Source: JAEXOD01 sp963663265 (lineage in GTDB: Bacteria; Bacteroidota; Ignavibacteria; Ignavibacteriales; Melioribacteraceae). From it: a stretch of DNA of 64,000 nt. Position numbers and translations under genes: made by a program. Positions 9,109-17,618 of the stretch are shown in pieces. The stretch spans positions 744,001 to 808,000 of the forward strand of contig CAXXXM010000001.1 in the NCBI GenBank assembly GCA_963663265.2, read 5' to 3'. The notes under the pieces were generated by a model. It saw nothing but the letters and a program-made list of their open reading frames with translations. It was not told the origin of the DNA and did no database searches. Position 1 is the first letter of the stretch; the number at the start of each line of letters is the position of its first letter.

Positions 9109-9822
9109 ATGAAGTATTTATTCCCCTTATTAATTGTAATGCTATTTAGTATTAATTTAATTGCACAATCAGACGATTATTATATCCATTTTAATAAGGG
9201 ATATAAAAAATATAGTGATAATGATTTATATGGGTCAATAAAAGAGTATACTAAATATATAACAAACAATAATTCCGATCCCGATGCATATTTTAATAGG
9301 GGAATTGCATATTTTGATATTGGCGATTATGCAGCAGCGATAAGTGATTATGATAATGTTCTTCAATTAAAACCTGATTATTATCAAGCATTATTTAACC
9401 GTGGGAATGCGAAGCTTTATATTGGTGATTACGAAGGCTCTATTATTGATTTTGATAAATTTTTGGGATTATTCCCTGATGACATAAGAGCTTATGCAAA
9501 CCGTGCTTATTGTTACAATAAAACCGGTAAATATGAAGAGGCAATTCAAGATTATACTTATATAATTAATAACGATAAAGAAGAAATTCTTTCATATTTC
9601 TTTAGGGGAATATGTTATGACAATGCAAAGAAATATGAAGAAGCATTAAAAGATTATAATTATATAATTGGTAAAAACCCAATCTTTGCCGAAGGTTACT
9701 TTGAAAGAGCATTAACAAAATTCAGCTTGCTCGATTTTGGTGGGGGATGTAACGATCTAAAAAAATCGCGAGAATTGGGTTATGAACGTGCAGCAGATAT
9801 GGAAAAAATATTTTGTAAGTGA
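9109..9822 (+). CDS. Exported TPR-repeat protein
   Basis: The 237-residue protein begins with a signal peptide (MKYLFPLLIVMLFSINLIAQ). It is then built of about five 34-residue tetratricopeptide repeats (for example PDAYFNRGIAYFDIGDYAAA, then PDYYQALFNRGNAKLYIGDY) ending at the C-terminal cysteine-lysine. TPR solenoids are protein-protein scaffolds, here in the periplasm or at the outer membrane. The C-terminal GGCNDLKKSRELGYERA matches the capping segment common in Bacteroidetes TPR proteins. It closes the operon that starts with the STAS gene. The partner is unknown. Confidence 0.85.
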   Translation: MKYLFPLLIVMLFSINLIAQSDDYYIHFNKGYKKYSDNDLYGSIKEYTKYITNNNSDPDAYFNRGIAYFDIGDYAAAISDYDNVLQLKPDYYQALFNRGNAKLYIGDYEGSIIDFDKFLGLFPDDIRAYANRAYCYNKTGKYEEAIQDYTYIINNDKEEILSYFFRGICYDNAKKYEEALKDYNYIIGKNPIFAEGYFERALTKFSLLDFGGGCNDLKKSRELGYERAADMEKIFCK

Positions 9823-10217
9823 TTTTTACTTTATTTATAATATCATTTCAAGTTTTATTTGGGTGTAGTTATTTTGACAGTTATTAATTAAGGGCTCAAT
9901 CGAACAGTAGCTGAATGTCTCCAATTGTTTTAATAATACAGAAAATTCGACCCACTCGCTCTGGAGTGGGAATGATTGATTCATTTATAATTTCTGCCAA
10001 TAGATTCGCTTTTCCAAAGCGAAAAATTGAAATTGGTTTTGTAGATGTTTTGTTTTTGTGTATTCAAAGAGTCAGTCTTGTGTGAAATTAAGCATTGATT
10101 ATATAGAAGTAATAATCAGTTTTAAAGGCATTCCCGGAGGGAATGACTCTATTGGTAGAGGAACAAAGCCTAAAACAGATATCCATTCCGGCGGAATGGA
10201 TCTAAAGCAGAGACTTG
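9823..10217. other. 395-base non-coding region with palindromes
   Basis: No credible gene lies here. The region separates two convergent transcription units: the TPR gene on the plus strand and the small HAD gene on the minus strand. It contains four separate inverted repeats listed in the next entry. A 61-codon open frame at 10058-10243 merely translates two of these palindromes and has no ribosome binding site. A TTGACA at 9874-9879 has no matching -10 box. Confidence 0.7.
9951..10201. repeat. Cluster of four short hairpin palindromes
   Basis: Four perfect inverted repeats occur in 250 bases. CCCACTC/GAGTGGG is at 9951-9957 and 9964-9970 with a 6-base loop. TTCGCTTT/AAAGCGAA is at 10005-10012 and 10016-10023 with a 3-base loop. 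CATTCCC/GGGAATG is at 10129-10135 and 10139-10145 with a GGA loop. ATCCATTCC/GGAATGGAT is at 10181-10189 and 10193-10201 with a GGC loop. The last two share a CATTCC core, and the first is also followed by GGGAATGA, so they look like degenerate members of one repetitive extragenic family. They resemble REP-like elements in size, but I cannot tell the copy number in the genome. Confidence 0.6.
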
Positions 10218-10529
10218 CTATTTTGAATTCTTATATTTCTTAAAAAATTCATCAATAGAAGAGAATGATTCCTTCACTTCCACTTCAGTAATATGCATAT
10301 CATCATTATTATCTATAAGTATATCAGCTTTTGGAAAATCTAATCCACCTTTAGGAATAAATCCTTTTGCTTTCCATTGTTTGTAATATTTATCTATATC
10401 CGGATTGCCGGAGAAAAGAATAACTGTATGCTTAGATATAAGTTCATGAAGTCTTGGATGTTCTTCATAGACTTTTAACTCTTTATTATAAATGAGGGCA
10501 GTATCATCAATGTCTAATAAAATTTTCAT
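10218..10529 (-). CDS. Small HAD-like phosphatase
   Basis: This 103-residue protein starts MKILLDIDDTALIYNKEL, with the HAD motif I DxD(D)T at residues 6-10 (nucleophile Asp6). Motif II is FSGNPDIDKYY near residue 40. Motifs III/IV are represented by KGGLDFPKADILIDNNDD near residue 65. The cap domain is essentially absent, as in short class C0/C2-less HAD proteins. A role as a small phosphatase acting on a large or phosphoprotein substrate is inference. It is a lone minus-strand gene between the palindrome region and a terminator. Confidence 0.7.
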   Translation of the reverse strand: MKILLDIDDTALIYNKELKVYEEHPRLHELISKHTVILFSGNPDIDKYYKQWKAKGFIPKGGLDFPKADILIDNNDDMHITEVEVKESFSSIDEFFKKYKNSK

Positions 10530-10613
10530 ACTGAATAAATAGAGTTATTTGTTTGTAAATTTAATGACTAAAATAATGTTTCATAATAAAACGAATAAAT
10601 ATTATGAATGCAA

Positions 10614-10650
10614 AAAAAATCCCTTCCAAGAAAACTTGAAAGGGATTTTT
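10614..10650 (-). terminator. Rho-independent terminator of the propeller-MCP gene
   Basis: An AAAAAATCCCTTCCAAG arm and a CTTGAAAGGGATTTTT arm flank an AAAA loop and form a stem of about 15 pairs with one mismatch. Read on the minus strand the hairpin is followed by a run of eight T. It sits about 20 bases after the stop of the 1200-residue sensor gene. It could also stop plus-strand transcription. Confidence 0.85.
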
Positions 10651-10670
10651 AATATTAAATTGATAAAACA

Positions 10671-13600
10671 TCAATATACTGATGTTAGCTCTTTTCTTTT
10701 AGAATTATTTGATTCATTTAATACTTCACAATCATCGCTTACTTTGAAATGTGCAGCAAGTTCTTGAAGATTTGAAGTTAAGTTCCGTAAATCGTCAATT
10801 GAAAAAACTATTTCTTGAACGGATTTAGCAGTATCAGAAGTTACACTACTAATAGCTTCAATATTTTTACCAATCTCAAGACTTGCAGAAGCCTGTTGTT
10901 CACTTGCATAAACAACATCATCAATAATTGAAGTGATGTTTTGGGCACCAGAAATAATCTTAGATAAAGATTCATCTGCTTTAATAGCTAATTCTTTCCC
11001 TTTTTGAACTTCATCTGTTCCTTTTTCAATAGACTGTACGGCATTTTTTGTATCGTTTTGAATACGTTTTATCATGTTAGCGATTTCTTTTGTAGCATTT
11101 GCAGTACGTTCTGAAAGTTTTCTTACTTCGTCAGCAACAACAGCAAAACCGCGTCCTTGTTCTCCGGCACGAGCAGCTTCAATTGCAGCATTTAATGCCA
11201 ACAAGTTAGTTTGATCGGCAATATCATTAATTACTTGAACAATTTCACCAATTTGGTTGCTGCTTTCTCCTAAGGCTTTAATTATTGATGCTGAACCAAT
11301 TACAGTCTCTGCAATTATATTCATTCTTCCAATTGTTTCTCTAACAATTTCACCACCTTGTGTAGCAAATGCCCCGGCTTCTTTAGCAGTTTCGGCTGCA
11401 AATTTAATATTTCTTGTGGTTTCTTGAACATTAACAGTCATTTCTTCAACAGCGGCAACCACTTCGGTAGCTTGTGCGGATTGTTCTTGTGTACCTGCGG
11501 CTACCTGTTCAGTTTGATCCCCAATTTGTTCTGTTGATTTGTTAGTATGCTCAATAACTTGTAACACCTTTCCAAACATTTCTCTGATTCTGCAAACAGC
11601 TTGCGAAAATCCAAAATATAGTTTCGCAATATCATCTTCTTTGTCAGATTGCAAAAATATTGTTAAGTCACCGTTTGCAAAATTATCCATTTCCGTTAAC
11701 ATTCTTGCAACACTATCAGCTAAATACTTCTTCTCTTTTTCCATTACTTCAAAAGCTTCAGTTGATTTAGCCATTTCAGCAATTAACTGTTGTTCTTTTA
11801 ATTCCAATTGCTTTTTACTTTCTTCCGCAAACTCAAATTGTTGTTTAAGTTCTTGTTCGCGTTTTTTCATTGTTTTCATTCTATTATCATATAATCGATA
11901 AATAACGTAACCAATACTGATCAGAACAATAGCATAAAACCAATAAGTTTGATAGAAATAAGGACTAAAGTAGAATTCTAAAGATGCTCCGGTTTCATTC
12001 CAAATGCCATCGTTATTACAAGCCATAACTCTAAAAGTATAGCTTCCTGGTGATATATTTGTATAATAAGCAATTCTTCTTGTTCCGGCATCTACCCAAT
12101 CATCATCAACACCTTCTAACATATATTTAAATTTTACACTCTTAGGGTATAAATAACTTAAACCCGCAAAGTGAAATTCAAATCTTTCTTTTCCAGCATC
12201 AATATCAATTTCTTTATAAGAATCAAACCATACATCATCAACCATAATGCCTTCAATAACAACAGGGGGAATGTATTGATTCTTTTGCAAGTTTTGTGGA
12301 TTAATTGTAACAAAACCAGCCATAGTAGGGAACCATAACATACCGTTTTTTGCTTTTAATGAAGAGGGTTGCAAACCTCCATTACATTCAACACTTTTCA
12401 TCCCGTCAGCTTTGCCATAAGCAACAGCATTAACAGTTTCAATTTTGCCATCAGCAACTTCGTTTAATTCAGCTTTGGACACTTTAAAAATACCTTTGTT
12501 ACAACTTATCCAGAAAAACCCTTGTGAATCTTCCAAAATGGCAAAAATTAAGTCATCAATTAATCCTTGTTTTGAAGTAATCGATGTAAATTTATTATTT
12601 TTAATTCGTGTTAAACCTGTACCACTTGTTCCAACCCAAATTGTACCCTCATTGTCTTCATATAAAGAACGAACTAAGTCGCCGGATAACCCATTGTTTT
12701 TGTCATAAAGTGTAAATCTACCATTTGTGTATTTAAAAAGTCCACCATTAGTTCCAACCCAGATAGTACCCTTAGAATCTTCTAATACTACTTTTGGGAA
12801 TCCATTAGTCATACCATCTGATTCATTAAACTTTCTAAACGATTTATCATTCTTATATATAGATATACCACTTCCATTTGTACCAATCCACATGTTACCG
12901 TGTGAGTCTTCAAACAAAACACGCATAAATTCATTTTGTAATTCCGCATCGTGTTCAAAACGGCGAATTTTACCTTGAGAGTAAATATGTAATCCTGCAC
13001 CACTTGTACCTATCCAAATATCACCTTTTGAATCAGCAAGAACAGTACGAACATTATTAGAGGGGAGACCGGATTTTTCATTTAATGTAGCGGTTACAAC
13101 ACCATTAGTAAGTCTATTTACACCGGCATCGTTAGAAGCAACCCAAACATCACCGTTTAAATCTTCAGTAACAGCCCAAACAAAGTTGCTGCCTAAACCT
13201 TCAGCTGTTGTATAACAAGTAAACTTCGAATTTTTTAATCTGTTTAATCCTTTTCCATTTGTACCTATCCATAAACTTCCTTCACTATCTTCAAATAATG
13301 AAAATACCGAGTTATTACTTAATCCTTGATCAGAAGTAAACAATTCAACTCTGCCATTTCTATATCGTCCTAAACCACCAACAGTACCACCAAGCCAAAT
13401 GGTTCCTTTACTATCTTCTAATAGGGAAGTTAAACCACCAGCCGGTATTCCGTCTTTTTCAGTATAATTTGTTATTGAGCCGTTGGTTAGCTTACTTAAA
13501 CCACCAATAGAACCAATCCAAATATTGCCACTTCTATCTTCAATTACACATTGAATACTGTTAGCTGATAAACCATTAGAAGTATTGTAATTTCTAAATC

Positions 13601-14273
13601 TCGAACCATCATAAATAGAAAAACCACCACCATCAGTACAGATTAGAATATTATTGTTTCGTGAGGTTTTAATTTGGGTTAATAAATTTATTGGCAAGCC
13701 ATCACCGGTATTGAAAAGTTTGGTTTGTTTTCCTGTCTTTTTTATTAAACCTTGGTGACTTGCAAAGTAAAGGTTCCCTGATTTATCTTCAGTAGCAGAG
13801 TTGATAAAGTCACTTGGAAAACCATTTTCGGTAAAGAATATTTCAAAATATCCATTATGATATTTTGTTACTCCACCTCCATTAGTACAAATCCACAGGT
13901 TTTTCTGGCTGTCTTCATAGAGATAATTAATGTAATTGTTTTTAATTTCCGGAGTGTTTCGTGTGTCAAATACCTTAAATTCAATTCCATCAAACCTTAC
14001 TAAACCTTCTTGAGTTGCAATCCATATATACCCATCATAAGTTTGTATTACGGACTGAACTGAGTTTTGGGGTAACCCATCATCAGTTTGCCAAATATCT
14101 AAAATATATTGGGTTACTTTTTTTGAAGGATCAAGTCCATTTAAAACTTGTTTTTGCTGGGAAAATAAATTTGTATTGAAAGAGAAAACGAAGAATATCA
14201 GACAATAAAGTACGATTTTCGCAACGTTGCTTAAACTTATCATAATAGCTCTTAGGATAATAATTAGTATCAT
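10671..14273 (-). CDS. Sensor with Reg_prop propeller, Y_Y_Y domain and chemotaxis-type signalling domain
   Basis: The 1200-residue protein has an N-terminal signal/anchor segment (about residues 17-38). Some 13 propeller blades of the two-component-regulator type follow (about 55-600, repeating GxIWIGTxGGG and EDSxG), then a Y_Y_Y domain (about 700-770), one membrane helix (776-795), a coiled coil (800-850), a HAMP-like stretch (855-905) and a methyl-accepting signalling domain (about 910-1180) with the conserved hairpin tip QTNLLALNAAIEAARAGEQG at 1021-1040. The usual partner of such propellers is a histidine kinase; here it is an MCP cytoplasmic domain. The propeller probably senses a polysaccharide or its breakdown products in the periplasm and signals to CheA/CheW. 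An alternative start is the Met at residue 11 (14243). The glycan-degradation cluster next door on the same strand fits this role but is not proof. Confidence 0.9.
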   Translation of the reverse strand: MILIIILRAIMISLSNVAKIVLYCLIFFVFSFNTNLFSQQKQVLNGLDPSKKVTQYILDIWQTDDGLPQNSVQSVIQTYDGYIWIATQEGLVRFDGIEFKVFDTRNTPEIKNNYINYLYEDSQKNLWICTNGGGVTKYHNGYFEIFFTENGFPSDFINSATEDKSGNLYFASHQGLIKKTGKQTKLFNTGDGLPINLLTQIKTSRNNNILICTDGGGFSIYDGSRFRNYNTSNGLSANSIQCVIEDRSGNIWIGSIGGLSKLTNGSITNYTEKDGIPAGGLTSLLEDSKGTIWLGGTVGGLGRYRNGRVELFTSDQGLSNNSVFSLFEDSEGSLWIGTNGKGLNRLKNSKFTCYTTAEGLGSNFVWAVTEDLNGDVWVASNDAGVNRLTNGVVTATLNEKSGLPSNNVRTVLADSKGDIWIGTSGAGLHIYSQGKIRRFEHDAELQNEFMRVLFEDSHGNMWIGTNGSGISIYKNDKSFRKFNESDGMTNGFPKVVLEDSKGTIWVGTNGGLFKYTNGRFTLYDKNNGLSGDLVRSLYEDNEGTIWVGTSGTGLTRIKNNKFTSITSKQGLIDDLIFAILEDSQGFFWISCNKGIFKVSKAELNEVADGKIETVNAVAYGKADGMKSVECNGGLQPSSLKAKNGMLWFPTMAGFVTINPQNLQKNQYIPPVVIEGIMVDDVWFDSYKEIDIDAGKERFEFHFAGLSYLYPKSVKFKYMLEGVDDDWVDAGTRRIAYYTNISPGSYTFRVMACNNDGIWNETGASLEFYFSPYFYQTYWFYAIVLISIGYVIYRLYDNRMKTMKKREQELKQQFEFAEESKKQLELKEQQLIAEMAKSTEAFEVMEKEKKYLADSVARMLTEMDNFANGDLTIFLQSDKEDDIAKLYFGFSQAVCRIREMFGKVLQVIEHTNKSTEQIGDQTEQVAAGTQEQSAQATEVVAAVEEMTVNVQETTRNIKFAAETAKEAGAFATQGGEIVRETIGRMNIIAETVIGSASIIKALGESSNQIGEIVQVINDIADQTNLLALNAAIEAARAGEQGRGFAVVADEVRKLSERTANATKEIANMIKRIQNDTKNAVQSIEKGTDEVQKGKELAIKADESLSKIISGAQNITSIIDDVVYASEQQASASLEIGKNIEAISSVTSDTAKSVQEIVFSIDDLRNLTSNLQELAAHFKVSDDCEVLNESNNSKRKELTSVY

Positions 14274-14417
14274 AGTTTGTTAATTATGTGCTATACAATA
14301 TTACAAATTTCTTTTGAATAAAGAAACACCATTAGATAAATTATTATCGAATAATACAAAAAAAAGTTAAGTAAGATTCCTCATAAAAGCAAAAAAAATA
14401 GTTTTTTTTAAAAAAAA

Positions 14418-15194
14418 TCACAAAAGCTTTATATCTTCTAAAAAACTAAAGTTATTACGTATTGAATCAACATCGTTTTTATTGATTTTACTTATTAATA
14501 TTCCTTCCTGTTCGTCAAATGAAGCTACCAAAGTTCCATCCGGTTTAATAACCTTTGAATGTCCATTATATCCATTTGAAGGATCACTTCCTACTCTATT
14601 AACGCCGATAAAAAATGATAAATTCTCTAAAGCACGTGCTTGTGTTAATAAATCCCAATGAGTAATTCTTTTGATAGGCCAGTTTGCAATATTAATTAAT
14701 AATTCAGCCTTCTCTTTTGCATATTTACGATATAATTCCGGAAAGCGTAAATCATAACAAATCGAAAGCCCTACTTTCCAATCTTTAATTTTTGTTACTA
14801 TTGGTTGGTTTGACGCAGTATAATATTTTTCTTCACCGGCAAAACTGAATGGGTGAACTTTTCTATATCTGGCTTGTATTAAACCGTTTGAATCAACATG
14901 TATTAAACTATTATAAATGCTTTTACCATCTTGTTCAATAATACCCGCAAGAATATGCTTTTTATGTTGAATGGCTAAATTGATAAAATATTTTGTGGAT
15001 ATACCATCAATATCTTCTGCTAAATTTTTTGAATTAAAGGTAAAACCTGTAAGACTTAACTCCGGAAATATTAATACATCAATTTCTGGATTTAGATTAT
15101 TTAGCAAAATATCTAATTTTTCAATACTTCCTGCCGGGTTTTCCCAGGCAGGAGAGAATTGAACTAAACCAAGAGTTAAATTATTTTCTGTCAT
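14418..15194 (-). CDS. Carbon-nitrogen hydrolase (omega-amidase-like nitrilase)
   Basis: The 258-residue protein has the nitrilase triad: Glu45 in LIFPELSLTGF, Lys112 in YRKVHPFSFAGE and Cys146 in LSICYDLRFPELYRK. The lysine motif with AGE and the overall length resemble the omega-amidase (YafV/Nit2) branch, which hydrolyses alpha-ketoglutaramate-type amides in the cytoplasm. It is the last gene of a minus-strand cluster, separated from the GH94 gene by one base, so it is co-transcribed with sugar enzymes. Why an amidase is there is not clear; repair of damaged metabolites is one possibility. Confidence 0.85.
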   Translation of the reverse strand: MTENNLTLGLVQFSPAWENPAGSIEKLDILLNNLNPEIDVLIFPELSLTGFTFNSKNLAEDIDGISTKYFINLAIQHKKHILAGIIEQDGKSIYNSLIHVDSNGLIQARYRKVHPFSFAGEEKYYTASNQPIVTKIKDWKVGLSICYDLRFPELYRKYAKEKAELLINIANWPIKRITHWDLLTQARALENLSFFIGVNRVGSDPSNGYNGHSKVIKPDGTLVASFDEQEGILISKINKNDVDSIRNNFSFLEDIKLL

Positions 15195-15195
15195 G

Positions 15196-17598
15196 TTATC
15201 CTAAAATAATTTTCACATTAATTTCGCTTTCTACATAATCCGAAACTTTAATAAAGTTTGAATTACATTTTTTGTCATTAACAAAAATCTCTTTTACTGT
15301 ATTATTTTTGTTTTCAGGATTTTCAACAGTTAAATTTATTGTTTTTCCTCTAAATTTACGAATTGCAGTAAATTTATTCCATGAAGCCGGAATATTTGGA
15401 GCAATTGTAATTCCTTGTAATGAAGTTTGGAATCCTAAAATATAATCTAAACCAATTCTGTACATCCAAACTGCTGATCCTGTTAACCAAGAGTGGCTGG
15501 CTTGATTTTCTGTTTCATGCTCAGGACTTGTAACATACTCAGCAAAAACATAAGGTTCAACTTCATATTTATCAATATTATTTGATGAATTTATTGGCAA
15601 CATTTTTGAATAAACATCAAATGCTTCTTCAATATCTCCATTTAATATTGAAGCCAATACAAACCATGAAGATGCATGATTAAAAACGGCACCGTTTTCT
15701 TTTTTACCAGGTACACATCTGCTTATTAAACCAACATTATCCTCAACCTCTCTGTATGCTGGATAACATATTTGCATGCCATAAGGAGTTTTTAAGTGTT
15801 TTACACAAGCAGTTAATGCCAAGTCGGCTCTATCTTTAGGAGCACAACCCGAAATAACCGACCAAGTTTGAGCATTTACAAAAATCTTCCCTTGTTTGTG
15901 AGCATTAATACCTATTGGTTCGCCATTATCTCTAAATGCTCTTAAATACCACTCTCCATCCCAGCAGTCATTATTACAAACTTTAGTAAGTTTATCGTAA
16001 GCCGTTTTCCATCTGGTTAAAGTTTCATTATCTTTTTTATATTCTAACAGTTCAAAAGTTTTTTTAATTACATAAGCTAAAAAGAAAGCACCCCATACAG
16101 TTTCACCTTTACCAAGCGGACCAACATGGTCAAGTGTATCGTTCCAGTCACCATTCATTATTTTTGGTAAGCCGCGTTCAGTAGTTGCAGAAATTGCAAA
16201 ATCTAAAGCCCTTACTAAATGTGAATAAACTGTTGCTTCTCCTTCATCATAAAACTTAACAACTTCATCAAGTATTGAAAAATCGCCGGTTTCATTTAGG
16301 TATTCAATTATGCCAAAAGGAACCCATAGGGGAGTATCTGAATGATTTGTTCTTTCACCCCAATCGGTTAGTTTAAAGAAATTGTGAAGTGTTGAGCCAT
16401 CATTAAATTGAAAGCGTAAAGCGTTTAACAGGCGGGCTCTAACGCGTTCTGGATTTACCATTACTGTTCCAATTATATCTTGAAACTGATCTCGCATTCC
16501 GGTACCGAATAATAGTCCTCCATGATAATAACCAGAATTACGAGCCATATCAAATGTAACTGCCGCTTGATACTGTGCCCAAACACTAATCATTGTATTA
16601 AATTTATCATCAGGGGTTTCGACATTAACATGACTTAAGTAATTATTCCAATAATTCAACAATGTTGAATATTTTTCTTCAATTGCAGAAAAAATATTTA
16701 GTTTGTGTTCAGTAATATATTCTTTTACAGAGTTCTCTTTTTTTATTACCGCCATAACAACTGCAAAATCTAAAGAATCTTTGGAATTAAGCTCAATTTT
16801 CGATTGTAGTGCGGCAACAGGGTCACCGGCTGTAATTTCTGTATTACTCATAATACCGGTTTCAATACTAATTGGATTAGCTTCTGAACGCCATTTCCCA
16901 ATAAACTTATCTAAACTTCCATCAAAACCCGAAATAGGAAGTGTTTGATGAAAAAACAAATTATATCCCCAAGCAATATTTGGTTGGGCAACTGAAACTT
17001 TTTTATTTAATACCCAATAACGTCTTGTAGCAACTAATCCTGAAAGTTCATTATCAAAATGAATATCGGTAAAATGTTTATCATTTGGCTGATTAATGAT
17101 ATCATTAAGAGCATTTCCCATCATTAATTCTGTAAAAGAATAGACTTCTAACTTCTTGTTTGTCTCTTCAAGGTTAGTTAGTTTAACTTTCCATATTTCA
17201 GCTTCACTATCATTAGGAACAAAATAGGTTATTTCTCCTCGTATACCAAAAATTTCAGTAATAATTTTGGTATAACCCTGCCCATGATGACATTCATATA
17301 AATCATATTTTAGATCAATTGTAGGAGCCCAGCTTAATGACCAATATTTTCCTGTTTCAGTATCTTTAATAATTACATAACGACCCGGTCTATCCCAAGG
17401 AAGACAATTGTAACGCATACGAGTTAATCTGTTATCACGTGGTGAATCTAAAAAACTGAAACCACCACCAGTATGCGAAATTAAACCACCGTAATGTTCG
17501 TTCCACATGTAATTAAACCAAGGGCGGGGAGTTCGTGGATCTGTTATTATAAATTCACGCTTATTTTCTGAAAAATGTCCATACTTGTTGCTAATCAT
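15196..17598 (-). CDS. GH94-type glycoside phosphorylase-like protein
   Basis: This 800-residue protein has the layout of cellobiose/chitobiose phosphorylases. The N-terminal beta-sandwich has HYGGLISHTGGGFSF near residue 40 and RLTRMRYNCLPWDRPGRY near residue 60. A helical linker follows, then an (alpha/alpha)6 catalytic barrel with GTGMRDQFQDIIG near residue 365 and the catalytic-acid motif MNGDWNDTLDHVG near residue 485. A C-terminal jelly-roll completes it. GH94 enzymes split beta-glucosides or N-acetyl-beta-glucosaminides with phosphate, releasing a sugar-1-phosphate. There is no signal peptide, so it acts on imported oligosaccharides. The sugar mutase genes upstream would consume the product. 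Exact substrate specificity cannot be read; related GH149/GH161 phosphorylases are alternatives. Confidence 0.8.
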   Translation of the reverse strand: MISNKYGHFSENKREFIITDPRTPRPWFNYMWNEHYGGLISHTGGGFSFLDSPRDNRLTRMRYNCLPWDRPGRYVIIKDTETGKYWSLSWAPTIDLKYDLYECHHGQGYTKIITEIFGIRGEITYFVPNDSEAEIWKVKLTNLEETNKKLEVYSFTELMMGNALNDIINQPNDKHFTDIHFDNELSGLVATRRYWVLNKKVSVAQPNIAWGYNLFFHQTLPISGFDGSLDKFIGKWRSEANPISIETGIMSNTEITAGDPVAALQSKIELNSKDSLDFAVVMAVIKKENSVKEYITEHKLNIFSAIEEKYSTLLNYWNNYLSHVNVETPDDKFNTMISVWAQYQAAVTFDMARNSGYYHGGLLFGTGMRDQFQDIIGTVMVNPERVRARLLNALRFQFNDGSTLHNFFKLTDWGERTNHSDTPLWVPFGIIEYLNETGDFSILDEVVKFYDEGEATVYSHLVRALDFAISATTERGLPKIMNGDWNDTLDHVGPLGKGETVWGAFFLAYVIKKTFELLEYKKDNETLTRWKTAYDKLTKVCNNDCWDGEWYLRAFRDNGEPIGINAHKQGKIFVNAQTWSVISGCAPKDRADLALTACVKHLKTPYGMQICYPAYREVEDNVGLISRCVPGKKENGAVFNHASSWFVLASILNGDIEEAFDVYSKMLPINSSNNIDKYEVEPYVFAEYVTSPEHETENQASHSWLTGSAVWMYRIGLDYILGFQTSLQGITIAPNIPASWNKFTAIRKFRGKTINLTVENPENKNNTVKEIFVNDKKCNSNFIKVSDYVESEINVKIILG

Positions 17599-17618
17599 CG
17601 TTTAACCCAAAATTTTGA

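Noticed and set aside
9874..9879. TTGACA as a promoter -35 box in the intergenic region; a similar box at about 38325
   Set aside because: No -10 box at 16-18 bases in the first case; the second would place the -10 inside the GNAT coding region.
10058..10243. Short plus-strand open frame of 61 codons
   Set aside because: It runs across two hairpin palindromes, has no ribosome binding site and looks like translated repeat sequence.
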